Origin: Folioceros fuciformis
Taxonomy: Eukaryota; Anthocerotophyta; Anthocerotopsida; Anthocerotales
Reading direction: 5' to 3'
Assembly (NCBI GenBank): GCA_049999805.1
Contig: JBNGIO010006380.1
Location: 413,578 to 452,813, forward strand
DNA length: 39,236 bases
The notes below the pieces were generated by a model. That model did not search any database, had not been told where the DNA came from, and saw only the letters and a program-made list of their open reading frames with translations. Position numbers and translations under genes: made by a program. Shown here piece after piece: positions 1-12,069 of the stretch (its first letter is position 1; each line of letters opens with the position of its first letter).

Positions 1-600
1 CGAGGTCGAAGGCGAGGCGAGGTCAAGGCGAGGCGGGCGGGGAGGAGGCGGAGTGAAGCGGGCGGCCAGGAAGAAGACGGTGGTGATGGAGTGGCGCTTT
101 AAAGCCAGAGAGCCTGGCGAGAGCGAGACGCGCTCTGAGGACGTCTCCGACGCGATGATACGGCAAGAGACGCGACTCTGGAGAGAGACACGAAGGGGGG
201 CCAGGAGAAGGGAAGCTTAGAGGAGGTTTGCAGCGTAGGTCGGGGCCCGGGAAAGGAAGCGCGGCTGGAAATAACCCACACGCGCACATAGCCATGCCGC
301 GCTCTCTCTCTCTATCTCTGGAGGCGAGGAAAGAGCGGTGGGGGGCAGCGGAATGGCGGGGGCCGGGTGGAGTCGGGACAAAGGAGGAGGAGGAGGAGGA
401 AGAGGAAGAGGAAAGGAGGTGTGTGTCTGCAAAAGCGCACGGGCGGTCACATTTGTGCTGCCAGACACGTGTCCATTCCGGGACGGCAGATTACATATGC
501 GTCCTGTTTGTATGTATGTATGTAAATACATACAGACATATGCATGTTGTTTATGTCTGGTATCCAGCTACCGTACATAGCAGCACAGGGTGAAGTTTGG
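1..600. other. GC-rich left edge with microsatellites, no assigned gene
   Basis: The segment is strongly GC-rich and contains a CT run near 300-318, a GGA/GAA run near 378-416 and a TGTA/TACA palindromic stretch near 508-540. A frame beginning at base 2 stays open to a TAG at 218-220 (72 codons, rich in Arg, Glu and Lys) and has no ATG near its left end. It could be the end of an exon entering from the left, but GC-rich DNA produces such frames by chance. No family is recognisable. Confidence 0.4.
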
Positions 601-974
601 CCGCTATTGTGGCGCCGGAGTAGCTATATTTGGAGGCAGCAGGGGAGGCGTCCCTGTCCCCGGGGGTCGCAGTCGCCACCCTGGATCCAAGCCTGGCCAC
701 GGCAAGGGAGGGCTGGGGCCTGGAAGGGCACATCACACCGACACACTTCCCTCGGCAGGGAAGCACAGTTGTCTCGTGTAGGTAGCCTCTGCGCCACAGT
801 TGTCCTGGCTTGGGATTTCTCGGGGAGATTCTTATGCCCCGCCCGGGTTCCCTTTCCGAGTTTTGGGGCAATTTCATATTCGTATTTGCAGCTGCATGGG
901 AGTGGAGTGGGCGGCAAAGGCCTGCAGCGTGCAGCCGTGTAGGGTTTTGGGTGATATTTTACCTGTCAGGAGGG

Positions 975-1032
975 GTGGGCTGGCTGGCTAGGCTGGGCTG
1001 AGTTGAGCTGGGCTTGGCTGGGCTTGGCTTGA
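975..1032. repeat. GGCTG/GGCTT imperfect pentamer repeat
   Basis: A run of imperfect GGCTG, GGCTA and GGCTT pentamers. It is a simple repeat of the same general type as those near 1860 and 3750. Confidence 0.6.
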
Positions 1033-1859
1033 CGGCAGCACACGCACTGGGCACACGCACACGAACACGCGAATGGATGGATCACGCACTGCAATGGCAA
1101 AGGCAATGGCAATGACAATGCCGTTGTGTGTTACCACTGGTTGTGCGTCATTTTTGGATTATGTAGCTCTTGGGTCCCAGTACCAGCTTACAAGGCTGGT
1201 TGATGATGTCCATGGCTTACGGTGGCCCTCTGAGAGACATGCATGGATGGAGCCACGACGCTTCGGAGCAGCAGATGGCAGGCGGGTACACTTTCCTCCT
1301 TTTGCTGCCGTTACGGCTCCAGAAGATATGATCCTCTGACGTCGCCGGAGCACGTTGTGACAGGCTCGAGATGGAGATGAGGAGGAGTGGTCATCTCGAT
1401 TTTTCACTTGGGCCGGGACTCACTATCGCGTCTTGCCGAGGCAAGAGCTTGGAAAGCGTTTGTATAAAGGAGCGTGTGCATCTAAGTGGATGATGCACAG
1501 ACGGATGCATCTCTGGATATGGATGCTCACCTCACTGGAACGGGGGTCTAGGGACTGGGGTCTAGACTGTTGCGGGATGCTGGTAGATCTGGTTCTGGCA
1601 TGCTCCGTCGGCCATGGTGGTGATTTTCATTTCCGGGGGTCCCAGTCAAGTTGCTGCTCCTGGGAACATGGGCTTTGACTGTACGAAGGGACAAAGGGAG
1701 GAGTATTGTAGGCATTTTTGCTCAGACGGGGGAACAGTATGTCGGGGGCGAGCCGGCTGCCCTCGTGTTGTGAACAGCGCATGCAGCGGCAAGGCTTGGT
1801 GGGGACGTGGGATTGGGGGCACCCAAGTCTTGTTGATGGGTGGACTGGACGAGACAGAC

Positions 1860-1922
1860 CTGGCCAGGCCAGGCCAGGCCAGCCAAGGCCAAAGCCCCAG
1901 GATCAGGCCCAGGCCCAGGCCC
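1860..1922. repeat. CCAGG/CCCAGG simple repeat
   Basis: Repeated CCAGG units pass into CCCAGG hexamers. The 3749-3795 tract reads as the reverse complement of this type of repeat. Confidence 0.7.
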
Positions 1923-3109
1923 GTGCCTGATGACAGGGTGACACACAAGTTGGCCGAGGGCACTAGGGCGGCACTAGAATACCACCAACTGGCCACCTCC
2001 TTGCACTTCCAGCGGGAATCCCAACCATTGTTTCTATTCGGATATTGACGAATATAAAGGAGCGGGTAGCAGAATGCATCGAAACTCGGATTCAGTGCGG
2101 CTTGAATCTAGTTGGAATTCCAACGCCAGCCCAGCCAGTCGGCGGGCCATGGCCCAATCTCCTCATCTCACCGCATTTCTTCTATTGGATCCAACTCCTG
2201 GTTGCCAGCCACTGGTGGGTAAGCCAGTTGATGTGACAAATTTCGGAGCCTGTTAGAATCTAGCATTGTTCCAACTCCACTGTCATCGTGGCATGTGACG
2301 CACCCACTGGCGAAGGCAACCTTGCTGCTCCAACGCATCCTGGATGCATTTATGGTGATCAAGTCCAGGTACTGTATGTTATGTGAGCAAGCAAGCTGGG
2401 TCGTTCACGCAGGCCTGCAGAATCTCATCACGCCATTGCCCATCCGGTCGCTGCCATTTGACCGCCAGGCCCTAATAAAAGGCTTGCAGCAACTGCAAGT
2501 TCTCCAACGCTTGCACCACACTGCACCAGGTGGTGCCGTGCGTGGCCTGGCCCTGCCTTGGTGCCAAGTGCAACAAGCAAGGTGAATATATGCAATGCCA
2601 AGTATGCACATGCACACAGATTTGTAAATCATGTCCATGCTTTCTTCCATATCCCTTCCTCTCTTGGACCCTTCTCTTTTGCCTGCTGGTGCACGTGAGG
2701 CAGTGGTTCGGTCTCCTCCATGTGCTGCGTGTGCCCACCTCAGCCCTCCGAAGCATCGCCACAAGTTCATTATGAAGGCGACGCCTGTCGGTGGGTGGTC
2801 ATTCTTCCCTCCTCTCTCTTTCCCTGGGGCTTGAATCTCGTCCTGTCCAGCCCTTTTGGTGCGGTAATCTTGCGATGTATTACTGCTGCGTATGGTAAGA
2901 AACCGGCCCTGTAGCTTGCAATGAGAGGAAGGTGCAGAGTCAAGTATTGTGGGCACTGTTGAGCCAACGTTGTCCATTGGCGTGGATGAAGGCGGTCAGG
3001 TCTTATCCTGGGCTTTCACTCACGCACTGCTATTGGAATTCCTTCTTTTGGTGAAACCACTGTTGGCCTCGGCGTTCGCTGGTGGTGAAGGGAGTGCTTT
3101 GGCACACAC

Positions 3110-3149
3110 GGGGGGGGGGGGGAACAAGGGTGGAGTGGGGTGGGGTGGG
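3110..3149. repeat. G13 tract followed by GGGTGGAGTGGGG runs, G-quadruplex potential
   Basis: Thirteen consecutive G (3110-3122) are followed within 30 bases by four further runs of three or four G. This meets the usual sequence criterion for a G-quadruplex on the plus strand. Homopolymer length may be uncertain. Confidence 0.6.
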
Positions 3150-3748
3150 CTAAGCTAGGCTGGCTGCTTTCTTTTTGGTTTGGGGCAGACAAAAGCATGA
3201 GGCGTGGGATGATTCCCGGCAGGTCGTCAGGGGTTGCCCCACTGCCTGCATCTTCCCCAGTAGGAATGTGGATTATGGTGGAGTAGGTGGGCAGAAATTA
3301 GACTGGCGGCCCAAAGCTGGCCGCGGGATTACAAAGGCTGGTTGTGGGTGTGTATGTGTGTGCGCGCGTGTGGCTACCGGTGGGACCGGTGCATTTTTAG
3401 AATACATCCTGCAACACGCAAGTTGCAACAAGGCACGCACATCAGGCAGCTTGTTGAGCCCAGATGCCCCTGCGCATTACAGGACAAGTCGGGTGTCACT
3501 TTGCAGATACCTTGCAGCTGCACTGGGCAGTTGGGCGTGGCTGCACCTTGATGTGGGATTTGTTTTTTCCCTCGTTTCCTTCCAGCATTGATTGGCACTT
3601 GGCTACGGCGCCTAACTGCACAGTAGCCAGATTTGGGATGTCTGGTGACGTGTGGGCTTTTGTGGATGGAATGTTGGTTGCCTTGATTCGTGAATCAACA
3701 AAGATCAAGGCCTGTAAAAGGATACCCGCTGGGTGTGATGAGAGCCTG

Positions 3749-3795
3749 GCCTGGCCTGGCCTCGCTTGGCCTGGCCTGCCCCTGGCCTGCCCTGA
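3749..3795. repeat. CCTGG simple repeat
   Basis: Tandem GGCCT/CCTGG units with a few interruptions, in reverse-complement orientation to the CCAGG tract near 1860. Confidence 0.7.
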
Positions 3796-3906
3796 CAAAT
3801 GGAGCTGCAGCCATGCCAGCAGCCCAACAGGGTCCACACAAGCTCACAACCAACAACAGCAGTTGTGTTGCTGCCGCATGCTGCATCGGCATGGGCTCCA
3901 GCCTCC

Positions 3907-3967
3907 AGGTCCGGATCCGGGGTCCGGGTCCGGATCCGGGGTCCGGGTCCGGGTCCAGGTCCAGGTC
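3907..3967. repeat. GGTCCG/GGATCCG hexamer-type repeat
   Basis: About ten tandem copies of GGTCCG with GGATCCGG and GGTCCA variants. It is GC-rich and lies in no recognised gene. Confidence 0.75.
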
Positions 3968-5518
3968 AGATCACCCCATTAACGAATTTGATGCCTTCCG
4001 AGAGCTTGCAAGGTACAGGGTGACTGAATCAACAGTTATTCACCTTCTTTGATATGCATTTGGCGTACCAAAGTACCGAGTTGAGCATACCGTCTGTACT
4101 TACGTCCAGGGCTTCTCTCAGTTGTGGGCCATGACCGTCACGTGAACCATTTGGCTTTTATTGCATCCATTTCTTATAAATCGCATGGCAGGGAAAGGGG
4201 AAGACATCTCCAGCTTCCCAATGTCAACAAACACTTGATGCGCCCCCCTGCCCAGTGCCCTGCACTGCCTCTGCAGCAGCCGGCCTGATTAGCGCAGGCA
4301 GCAAGCGAAGCGAACTGGACTGCACAAGCAAAGTAGCCTCAACTGCCGGAAGGAAGCAGCATCCTGGAAAGGGGAGGGGGTCGGGCCCGGCCCGGCCGGC
4401 CCAGGCTCCCAGGTTTAAGTGTGGCATGCCGGTTGTGACTCATTTGCACCACCATGGGCCAGGTTGACCTGTAGCCCACAGCCATTTATTGTGCTTGTTG
4501 ACGACGTTGTTGTTGTGATGACGAAGATTTATGGGTACCGACCGGGGACATGTTTGTTTCCTCATGAAGAACACTCCAACAACACATAAACAGCATGGCC
4601 TTGTTACGTTATAGCTACCATCACGTAATGGTGGTAGCTGCAGGGATATGGGCTCCCACTGGATGTTCGAGTGGGGAGAATATTTGCCCTTTCCCTTGCC
4701 CTTCCCGGGCCTTGCCTTGCCTTGCCCTCTTGTGGTCCCCTTCTGCAATGTGTCGTGGGCACCCGCATCCAGCAACATGCCTGTACCCGCAAGCACACAA
4801 AATATGGTAAAAGGGCCTGGAGCTAGCTAGACATTCTCGACCTTCTTTTCCAACAGACTGTTTCCACGAATCTAAAGGGGACAGGTATTGCAGTAGTACG
4901 CATATCTATGTTGGGCCTCGGCCCAGGGCAATGCCGTGTGTGTGTGCATGAATGTGCACAATGCTCGCCTCGCCGAGGCCTTTCTATGTGAAAAGAGGAC
5001 CCCAGTTGGGTTTGGAGGCTTTGGACTCTTCGGAGCCACACCTTCCTTGCCTGTGTGGCCTGACCTGACTGCCTGACAAAGCTACCGCCACCGAGGAGGG
5101 ATGGCTGGAACCGGAGGCGAGGCCGGAGCAAGACAAGTTGGCAGCTGTGATATGCACACATTTCCACTCACTTTACAGTTGGTTTCCCGGTAGCGAAGGA
5201 CACCTGCTGTGCAGCTTTTCCGAGCACCAGACCTTGGGCAGAAATTCAACACACCCAGCCCAGTATTCTTTCGTGTCACGCACCTGACCTGACTGCCAGG
5301 CAAGCTCACCTCCATGGAACTGGATGCTCGGAGGACATGCACAGGGGAGTGGCCTGTTCCAGAACTGCACGCCTACCTACTGCATATGCCCTGGGTCCAT
5401 GTCCAGCCCCAGGCCTCTCGAGGAGCGTGATCCCAGGCTGCTCTCCCGTCAGTGCACACCACGTGCAGCCCAACCTGACTCCTCCTGCTTCTCTCTGTAT
5501 CTGCTTTTGCTTCTGCAT

Positions 5519-5546
5519 GCCCGTCTGCGTCTGCGTCTGCGTCTGA
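5519..5546. repeat. TCTGCG hexamer repeat
   Basis: Roughly four tandem TCTGCG units. The leucine/arginine-rich open frame across them is attributed to the repeat, not to a gene. Confidence 0.7.
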
Positions 5547-5708
5547 GGGTTGGCAAAGAGGAGAGGATCCAGCTCTCGGCTCTTACTCTTTACTGTCTAT
5601 CTTGCAGACAACGCAGAGCACCAGCACAGACCGAAGTTCCAAAACCTCTGGTTGGCTCAACACCGATCACACAGGCAACCCATAGGCAGATAACATCCCA
5701 GTTATCAT

Positions 5709-5733
5709 CCCTCCTCCTCCTCCTCCTCCTCCA
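5709..5733. repeat. CTC trinucleotide microsatellite
   Basis: Eight consecutive CTC triplets, a simple microsatellite. Confidence 0.8.
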
Positions 5734-7579
5734 GGTGGCACCACATCCGTCACTGGAGACATGGAACAGAGTCCAAGCCAACAGTCATGACATCTTCCAG
5801 GTCGCCGCCCCACTCAATAGTTTACTCATTCCCCGATTGCAGATCTACTTTACGCTGTACTGCAATGACATTGTGTGGCCTCTCGCAGAAATACAGAGGA
5901 CGCATCTGACAAAGCTCAACGCCCTAGACAGGGCCTGCCTGTCAGGGCAGCCGCTTTGCTGTGCTACTCTCTAGACTGCTCTGCTCTGGCCTGCCCTGTG
6001 CACTGTGATGAGAGCCTGCCCTGCTGCGCTCATGCTGTGCTGTGCGGGGGGCGTGCTTTTCTTCCGACAAAAGTGGTCCAGTCGAAGCAAAGGCCAAGCC
6101 CACCACCAGCCCACGCAAGCAAATCCTTCCACACTACTCATCCCGATCGCAAGTCCTGCCCCTCCTACGCACTAATCGCAAGCCGGTCAGCCAGAGTCTT
6201 TGACTCCCCAGGACACACTAATCACCACCCCTTTGTATTCTATCCGACGACCGCAGCTCCCCAAAGGGGACCACACACCTGTCGCTGCCTGTACTTTCCT
6301 AGAAGCCAGCGAGCTGCTTGTCTTCCCCTCAAAAGTGACCTGTAGCCCTCTTTACTGGGATTCACGCCCCTTGCTCTCCATTATTGTGCCCTCAATCCTC
6401 TACGTACGCAAGTACAGCATGGCGTTGGACAGGGCTGAGCTACGCTGCACTGCTCACTGATGAGCACTGGTATGCGAGTAACTGAATCGGTCCGGCTGGC
6501 TCCGTCTACTGCTCTTTCTTCTGCTTGTGCTCCTCCTCTTATCAGGCATTGCAGGAGCAACAGCTACAACTCAGTACAGAAGGTTTGTTGCTTCCTCGCC
6601 ACAGCAACGCACCTGGAGAAAAGCGTGAATGAGACATTTATCTGCCTGCACACTACGTAGAACTTACTGATTGATGTTGCCACCAACTACCCACAAAGGG
6701 AGGAGTGCACTATCGAGTAGAAAGAAAAGGTTATCCTAGTACAGATTCGGATCAGGTCTCCTGAGGTCAGAGAAACCGGCGCCAGAGCCGGCTTCAAACC
6801 TCATCTTGTCGTAACAGCACATGCCGGCTTCAATGTTGCATCTTCTGGTGACAAAGCATCAGATTCTGTGACGTGATGATCCCACTTCTCATCAGCGGAG
6901 TGCTGTTCATGCTGTTCGGCACCACCCCCAAATCCCAACACGCGTGCTTCTGCAGGAAGGTTGTGTTGACGACTGAGGAATATGCATTCACCATTCCAAT
7001 TGCGAGTGAACCAATGTGGGTCCTGGAGACCTTCATAAGAAAGGGAAGTGTTTGCCGTTGAGAAAATACCATTCGGACAACCGTGTTCTCCTCAACCTCT
7101 CTCTGAGAGATTACAGTTCATTTGGACTTGGTCTCTGCTCTAAGTCATCCAGACGGAACCGACTATGGTCCTCTGATGCAGAAGAGGTAGGCCAGTCCAG
7201 GTCAAGGCAAAGGACCTTGACTTGAAGTCGGGCACCATGGGCCCTGGGTCCTAAAAATCCGCACCCGTCACAAGCTCTAGTCTCGTGTCTGAGCCTCAGT
7301 ATGTGACGGGCAGATGACTCTTCATTTCCTTAACACCCAGGTCGACAGGTTGTCACAAGAGCACATAGTGCTATGTCCGATTTCAATTATGGATGGCCTT
7401 ATCCCTAGCCCCTCTGCGGTCAAAACTGCCAGCAAAACCATCCACGTGCACTTGCAAGTCAGTTCTGCGCTGAGTTGCTATCTCGAACTTGGAAATGATA
7501 AATACAAGCTTGCTTACAAGGTCGACAACTTGGCAGACAGAAGATGACCTACTAACAATTCTGATAATCTCTGCGCACG

Positions 7580-8679
7580 TCAAGGAGCCCAACATTGGGC
7601 ATGCTTCGATTTGAGCCACGGTGGCAACGGATTTTGAGGACGAGATGGCTTTACGGCCGGCTTGGCCTCCCTCAGTTCATTCGGACGGTCCACAAATCTG
7701 CAGCAGAAGACAATAGCATTGGAGCATGACAGAATGCTTTGCACCCCAGCAGGCTAATATCACGTTACACAAGATACTCATTTCAAAGCAGCCAGGCACT
7801 ATCACACAAGCTCAAACCTAACAGCTCACCTCAGCTTTCTCTCCGCACACATGAAAGAGCAGCACGTTCCAACCAGCATTCTCACGCACACCGTCAATGG
7901 AAGGACGCATTGACAAATTCAGGGCTAGAAAAATACTCAATGTATGCCATTGGAGCAGCATCTCCTTGGCGGATCCGTGTCTGCAAAACTCTTGTGTAAC
8001 CGCCAGCACGCAATCTTGTAAGTCCACAAGGTAAGAAACATTTTAGCCAGACAGAACCACACCGCAGAACCCCATTGCCAATGACAAAACACTAGAAGCC
8101 ACGACCACACTCACTCACCTGTACCGCTCTGCCATTTCGGTGAACAATTTAAAAACATTGCTATCTCCATGCACAATTCCAGCAGCCCGCCTCCTCGCAG
8201 CTAGAGTTCCCTGCATCCAACAATTTTCAGACACATACAACGATCGATCGGCACTCGCTCAACACCAAAACCAGATCGCACAAGAGGCTGAAGACTTGCC
8301 TGCTTCCCCAAGGACACCATGTTGTCTGCGACTCTTCTTAACTCCTTTGCCTGCACGCAAGCCCTCACGATGAACCAAATCCACAGAACACCATGCCCCG
8401 CAAGGAATCCATACCCGCATGCACCATAACCTCATCTCCTGGTAAAGAGTCGCACCTTGGGTACAGTGGTCTCAATGCGCTCGTGCTGTATCAGCTGCGA
8501 AACCATATTCCTGCAAATCAAGTCTTAGACATGGGCAGTCCTCCACTGAGCTAGACGGCTGAGAACGAGGGCATCAAACCCATGTTTGTGCAGCACCGAG
8601 CTGATACACCATACCTAAGAAGTGCCCACCGATGTGCTGATGGGCGTCCCAGTTTGCGCATGGAGTGACGGTGCTTCAT
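7580..8679 (-). CDS. Organellar (probably mitochondrial) ribosomal protein bL17, six exons
   Basis: bL17 is a large-subunit ribosomal protein near the peptide exit tunnel. Minus-strand exons are 8679-8615, 8510-8456, 8350-8300, 8210-8119, 8014-7937 and 7697-7580; they join in frame to 152 codons, close to plant mitochondrial L17 (about 160 residues) and longer than bacterial L17. Family motifs run in order: KLGRPSAHR (residues 9-17), NMVSQLIQHERIETT, then AKELRRVAD, GTLAARRRAA, RAGGYTR, GDAAPMAYIE and FVDRPNELRE. Intron 3 starts with GC (AG|GCAAGT); the others are GT-AG. At the exon 4/5 junction a Leu stands where I expect Asp (R-L-R-A-G-G). The start is the first ATG before the conserved N-terminus. 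No long presequence is visible, as is usual for plant L17. The gene is invisible to ORF scans because its exons are 51-118 bp. Mitochondrial rather than plastid location is inferred from resemblance to the short plant form. Confidence 0.9.
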
Positions 8680-9230
8680 TGCTGCTGCCGCTGATCTGTC
8701 TCCCTGCTAATCGTACCCTGGCGGCTTCTGCCTCCTTCCACCCGAACGCTAGAACTCCACACAGTCGAACGCCATCAACAACTTCTCTATAATTTTCGCC
8801 CTCGACTGTACTTATGTATATTATGTACTTAAGTAGAAATTATGGACAATAAACAACGTAGTTTCCGGCCCCTGTTCCATGACGGCCATGGAAAAGCTCC
8901 TCCGATGAACGATGATGCTTCTTTTATCATAAAATTTGCAACAAGCAAGATGAATTCTCGGGGACTTAGACTACTAACTTGGTTTGGTACCGCCAAATTT
9001 GAGCATTCAACCCAATGTGGGTAGTAATGTGAACGAGAGTGCTCAATCGTCTGGCCCAAGAGTTGGCCTCTCACCGCAAGGAGGGGCGGAGCAAGGGCTC
9101 GTATAAAGCACTAAGCTACCATGCAACACAACAGATAATTAGAATAATTTTTTTTAGTCTATCAAGTGATTATTTTTTATTATTAAAAAAGAGATGGAAA
9201 GTTCGATCTACCCCAAAAGATTAGAGGAAC
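8680..9230. other. Upstream region of the bL17 gene, no other gene seen
   Basis: The 5' flank of bL17 (minus strand) holds an AT-rich stretch near 8810-8830 containing TATATAAG/TACATAA-like sequence, about 130-150 bases before the start codon, which may lie near the core promoter. AT-rich DNA at 9135-9190 may be the 3' tail of the decayed non-LTR element. No coding signal was found. Confidence 0.4.
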
Positions 9231-9248
9231 AACTCGAGGCCAAAACAT

Positions 9249-9280
9249 CATTCTTAAAAACTATCATTCTTAAAAACTAT
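9249..9280. repeat. Tandem pair of a 16-bp unit
   Basis: The unit CATTCTTAAAAACTAT occurs twice without a gap (9249-9264 and 9265-9280), in AT-rich DNA next to the 3' side of the non-LTR relic. Confidence 0.8.
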
Positions 9281-9499
9281 CTATTAGTCCCAAAATGTCA
9301 TGATGTGGAATAACAAAAGAACTACCTACCACCCTGTCGAAGAAAACTGCACTGGAAAATGCTCTTTGCAAAGCAATGAATACACATTGTTGAAAGAAGG
9401 CCACCACAAAAGAAAGAAAGAGAATATCATTCTTATGACTATGTTAAACCTACGCACTCCTTGAAGAACCTTGAAAAGTCCTTGCCCATGGTTCGATGA

Positions 9500-11760
9500 G
9501 TCTTAAGAGCAAAGGGGATGAAAATATTGCTCATCTTGTAGAAGAGAATATTTATGGACTTTGGCACTTGCACAACCCTCTACTGCCCATCTAGGGGAGT
9601 TGATGACGTCATGCTCGCAAATCGAATCCCTAGTGGGATATGTAACAATCACATCAGCAACACAAAAATGTTTCTCCCTAGTGAAGAAAAAGTTGGCTCT
9701 AAGTGAAACCTGTGGACACTCCCTATACGAAAGAAACCCACACTCCCCACAAGACAACGTGCTAGATGAGACCCTGTATATGACAATAGCAACCCTACAA
9801 CTACATGTAGAGAGATAAAAAGCCAAGGGGTAGACCAAACGTATGCGAAAGTTCATTGCAATGGTGGAAACTATAAATGCGATTTGAAACACTTGCATGC
9901 AAGATTGAGCCAAAAGCTAAGAGCCCACTCCATTACCTGAACAAGAGCGAATATGAACCCGAGAAGACCTAGAGAAGGATGAGTCTAAAAGAAGGGCTCT
10001 TAGTGCTTGGTCATATTGCTTTTCCACAAGGAAGCCTGGAGATCACTCAACCCTTCCCTACGAAAAGAGGTGAAAAGAGGTAGAGCCTCACAAGCCTCCA
10101 AAGGTAAAGAGTCCCTTAGTTGCCTAAGAGATACGTGTAAAGGGAAAACTCCCTCCTCAATGCCTGATATAAAACTTTTAAGAAGAGGAGAATCTTGCAG
10201 CAAAAACCGAGAGGCCAAAATTGGATTCGAGAGTGCCCAACTACCGAGAAAGGCAGTTGGGGTAGAGGTGTCCATGGCCAAAAAGCCAAACCCCCAAAGG
10301 TGACTGACAAGGAAGTATGCTTTCAAGCCAAATCACCGACGGCACACTCGAAGGTGCAAGGACCTATGATGTCCTCAAGAGCTTGCACAACTTGATTATT
10401 GAACTTCTTTAGACTTAATAAGAAAACTGAAGGAGACATAATAGTTCTAGTGAGGTAACTCGATTGCCACGGAAAACAAGTAGAAAGAATACCAAATGCA
10501 ATCTAAGGGTCATTGATTTGTGAGAGGTTCATGATATGAGCTAAATCTTCATTCAATGTTGCATCCACAAAGCTATGAATAAAATCAAGAAGTCCCACAA
10601 GAACACCCAAGACTTAAAGTTCTTGCGAGGGGGCAATATCCCCCCCTTGCTCTCTCGAATATTGAAGGAGGGGGGGAGTGATGCCTAAAGGGGACCAAAC
10701 CTTACATTTAGACAACTTAACCCTCAACCCCAGCTAAGAGAGCTTTGATGAGAAGAAATCAAATGTTGCTTTAACTATGACTTTTGGCCTAAGAATATGA
10801 GTGCAATCAGCCACAGATGGGAAAAGGCATTCCGGAAACACCAAGTCCATAGTAGACATCACTTGAAAATGCACCATTGCAAAAAGAGCACCTCTTAGCA
10901 GAACCCCTTGACCTATGCCTATTCCTGAACAAAAAATTAAGACCCCTTTAATATGCATTGGTAGTAGAGCTTGGATGGTGAGCCACAGAAGGAGCGAACA
11001 AAAGGAATGAGATGAGCTAATTGACTTTTTGCACTCGTGAGCTTTGAGAAGATGGAAACAGTGTTGAAAGCATTCTTGATATCAACCTGCAAAGGTACTC
11101 AGTGAGGATGTAACTTGATGGTTGCTTGAATACCAAGGGCAGTAGATTCACACCTACCTGAGATAATAATCCCAAATTGGTGGGGTGCAAGATACGCTTG
11201 GAAGTGCTCCCGAAGTTGAATTTTGATACTTCAGCTGATAAGGTGCAAAAACACTCCCCCACAGCAAAAGGACACACTTATGAGGTGGGTTTTCTAAAAA
11301 TAGCAGCCTACTAACTGTCAAACATGAAGATTTCAATTTGGAACTTCACCCTTAGTTATCGCTAGTGTAAAAAGTTTCGAAAAACCACTTAAAAGATACT
11401 CAAGAGAAAAATAATCTTAAAAAGGTCATAAACTATGCCAATAAACCCCTAAAGAAATCTACAGCACATAGTGCATGACCGAAAACAACCCTATCCAAGC
11501 ACAAAGGCTCCTTGCGGTATAGTGTCATGAGGTTTTGGGTACAGGCAACGAACTCAATCCGATGGTGTCCTTTAGTTGCAAATGTTGCTGGCTCCAAGAG
11601 CAGTGCTCCACCAACCCGAGCATATTCATCATTCCTTTTCAACATGAGACATCACTTGAGATGCCCTTTAAATAGGTCATGACAAACTTTGTCAACCTTA
11701 AGCTGACTCTAAACGAAATTTTGTTACTAATAGATCCTCCATTTGAAGAACTTATCGATC
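9500..11760 (-). mobile_element. Decayed non-LTR retrotransposon: reverse transcriptase plus endonuclease-like C-terminus
   Basis: Translated on the minus strand in shifting frames, the segment shows a recognisable order of retroelement motifs. LAPHQFGI (about 11185) is followed by LQVDIKNAFNTV (11047-11093), matching RT motif A. GIGQGVLLRGALFAM (about 10880-10925) corresponds to the usual G-x-x-QGDPLGxxLF. LFPSVADCTHI (10790-10830) stands where YADDT is expected, so the catalytic Asp pair is damaged. KLSKCKVWSPLGI follows, then TAFLGSWALS (about 10250) and, near 9620-9660, ADVIVTYPTRDS, which resembles the D-V-T-V core of a restriction-like endonuclease C-terminus. Many stops and frameshifts make it non-functional. 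Ends are uncertain: coding similarity fades above 11300, and I did not find target-site duplications. Assignment to a named clade is not possible by eye. Confidence 0.75.
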
Positions 11761-12069
11761 TCCAAATCAAAAACGGCCAAGTTGAAAGACCATATTCACT
11801 ATAACCTAAAGGACTACCCTAGAACGATGAAGCACCATTTGGAATTTGAGGAGAGAATTGAACAAAATCCAAGCCATCCAAATCCCTCCCAAGCAATGAT
11901 CCCACGAACATAGAAAGCAAGGCGAATATCATCATTATTATATTCCATAATTCATAATTAGGACATCAAGCTGTTTTGGCGTTTGGCCATCGAAATCCTC
12001 TGCATTGAGCTTGCTATTGCTGCTGTGGCTATGCTAACAACGTAGCCCTCGTGCCACGACCTGCAGAGC
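11761..12069. other. AT-rich spacer, nothing recognised
   Basis: Between the retroelement relic and the PPR pseudogene. It may hold the 5' end of the former and the promoter remnant of the latter. No motif was identified. Confidence 0.4.

Larger units (their letters stand above)
601..7579. other. 7 kb gene-poor, GC-rich region with simple repeats
   Basis: I read both strands for family motifs and for exons flanked by GT/AG and found none before the 3' end of the bL17 gene. Open frames here (the longest about 216 codons at 5324-5974) are low in complexity and follow CTG/CTC runs. Repeats listed separately make up part of the region. The last few hundred bases before 7580 are probably the 3' UTR of the minus-strand bL17 gene. 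A non-coding transcript is possible but nothing supports one directly. Confidence 0.5.

Noticed and set aside
2-220. Frame open from the left edge, rich in Arg and Glu
   Set aside because: Too short, no recognisable motif and no visible splice acceptor; kept only as a remark.
2405-2977. 190-codon minus-strand frame
   Set aside because: No family motif and no neighbouring exon; compatible with chance in GC-rich DNA.
5324-5974. 216-codon plus-strand frame
   Set aside because: It is driven by CTG/CTC repeats, has low complexity and no known motif.
7818-8027. 69-codon minus-strand frame that looks protein-like
   Set aside because: It is the wrong frame across bL17 exon 5; the correct frame gives the conserved RAGGYTR and GDAAPMAYIE motifs.
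8530-8620. tRNA-like A-box and B-box words on the minus strand
   Set aside because: They lie in bL17 intron 1 in the wrong order, with no acceptor stem or anticodon arm.
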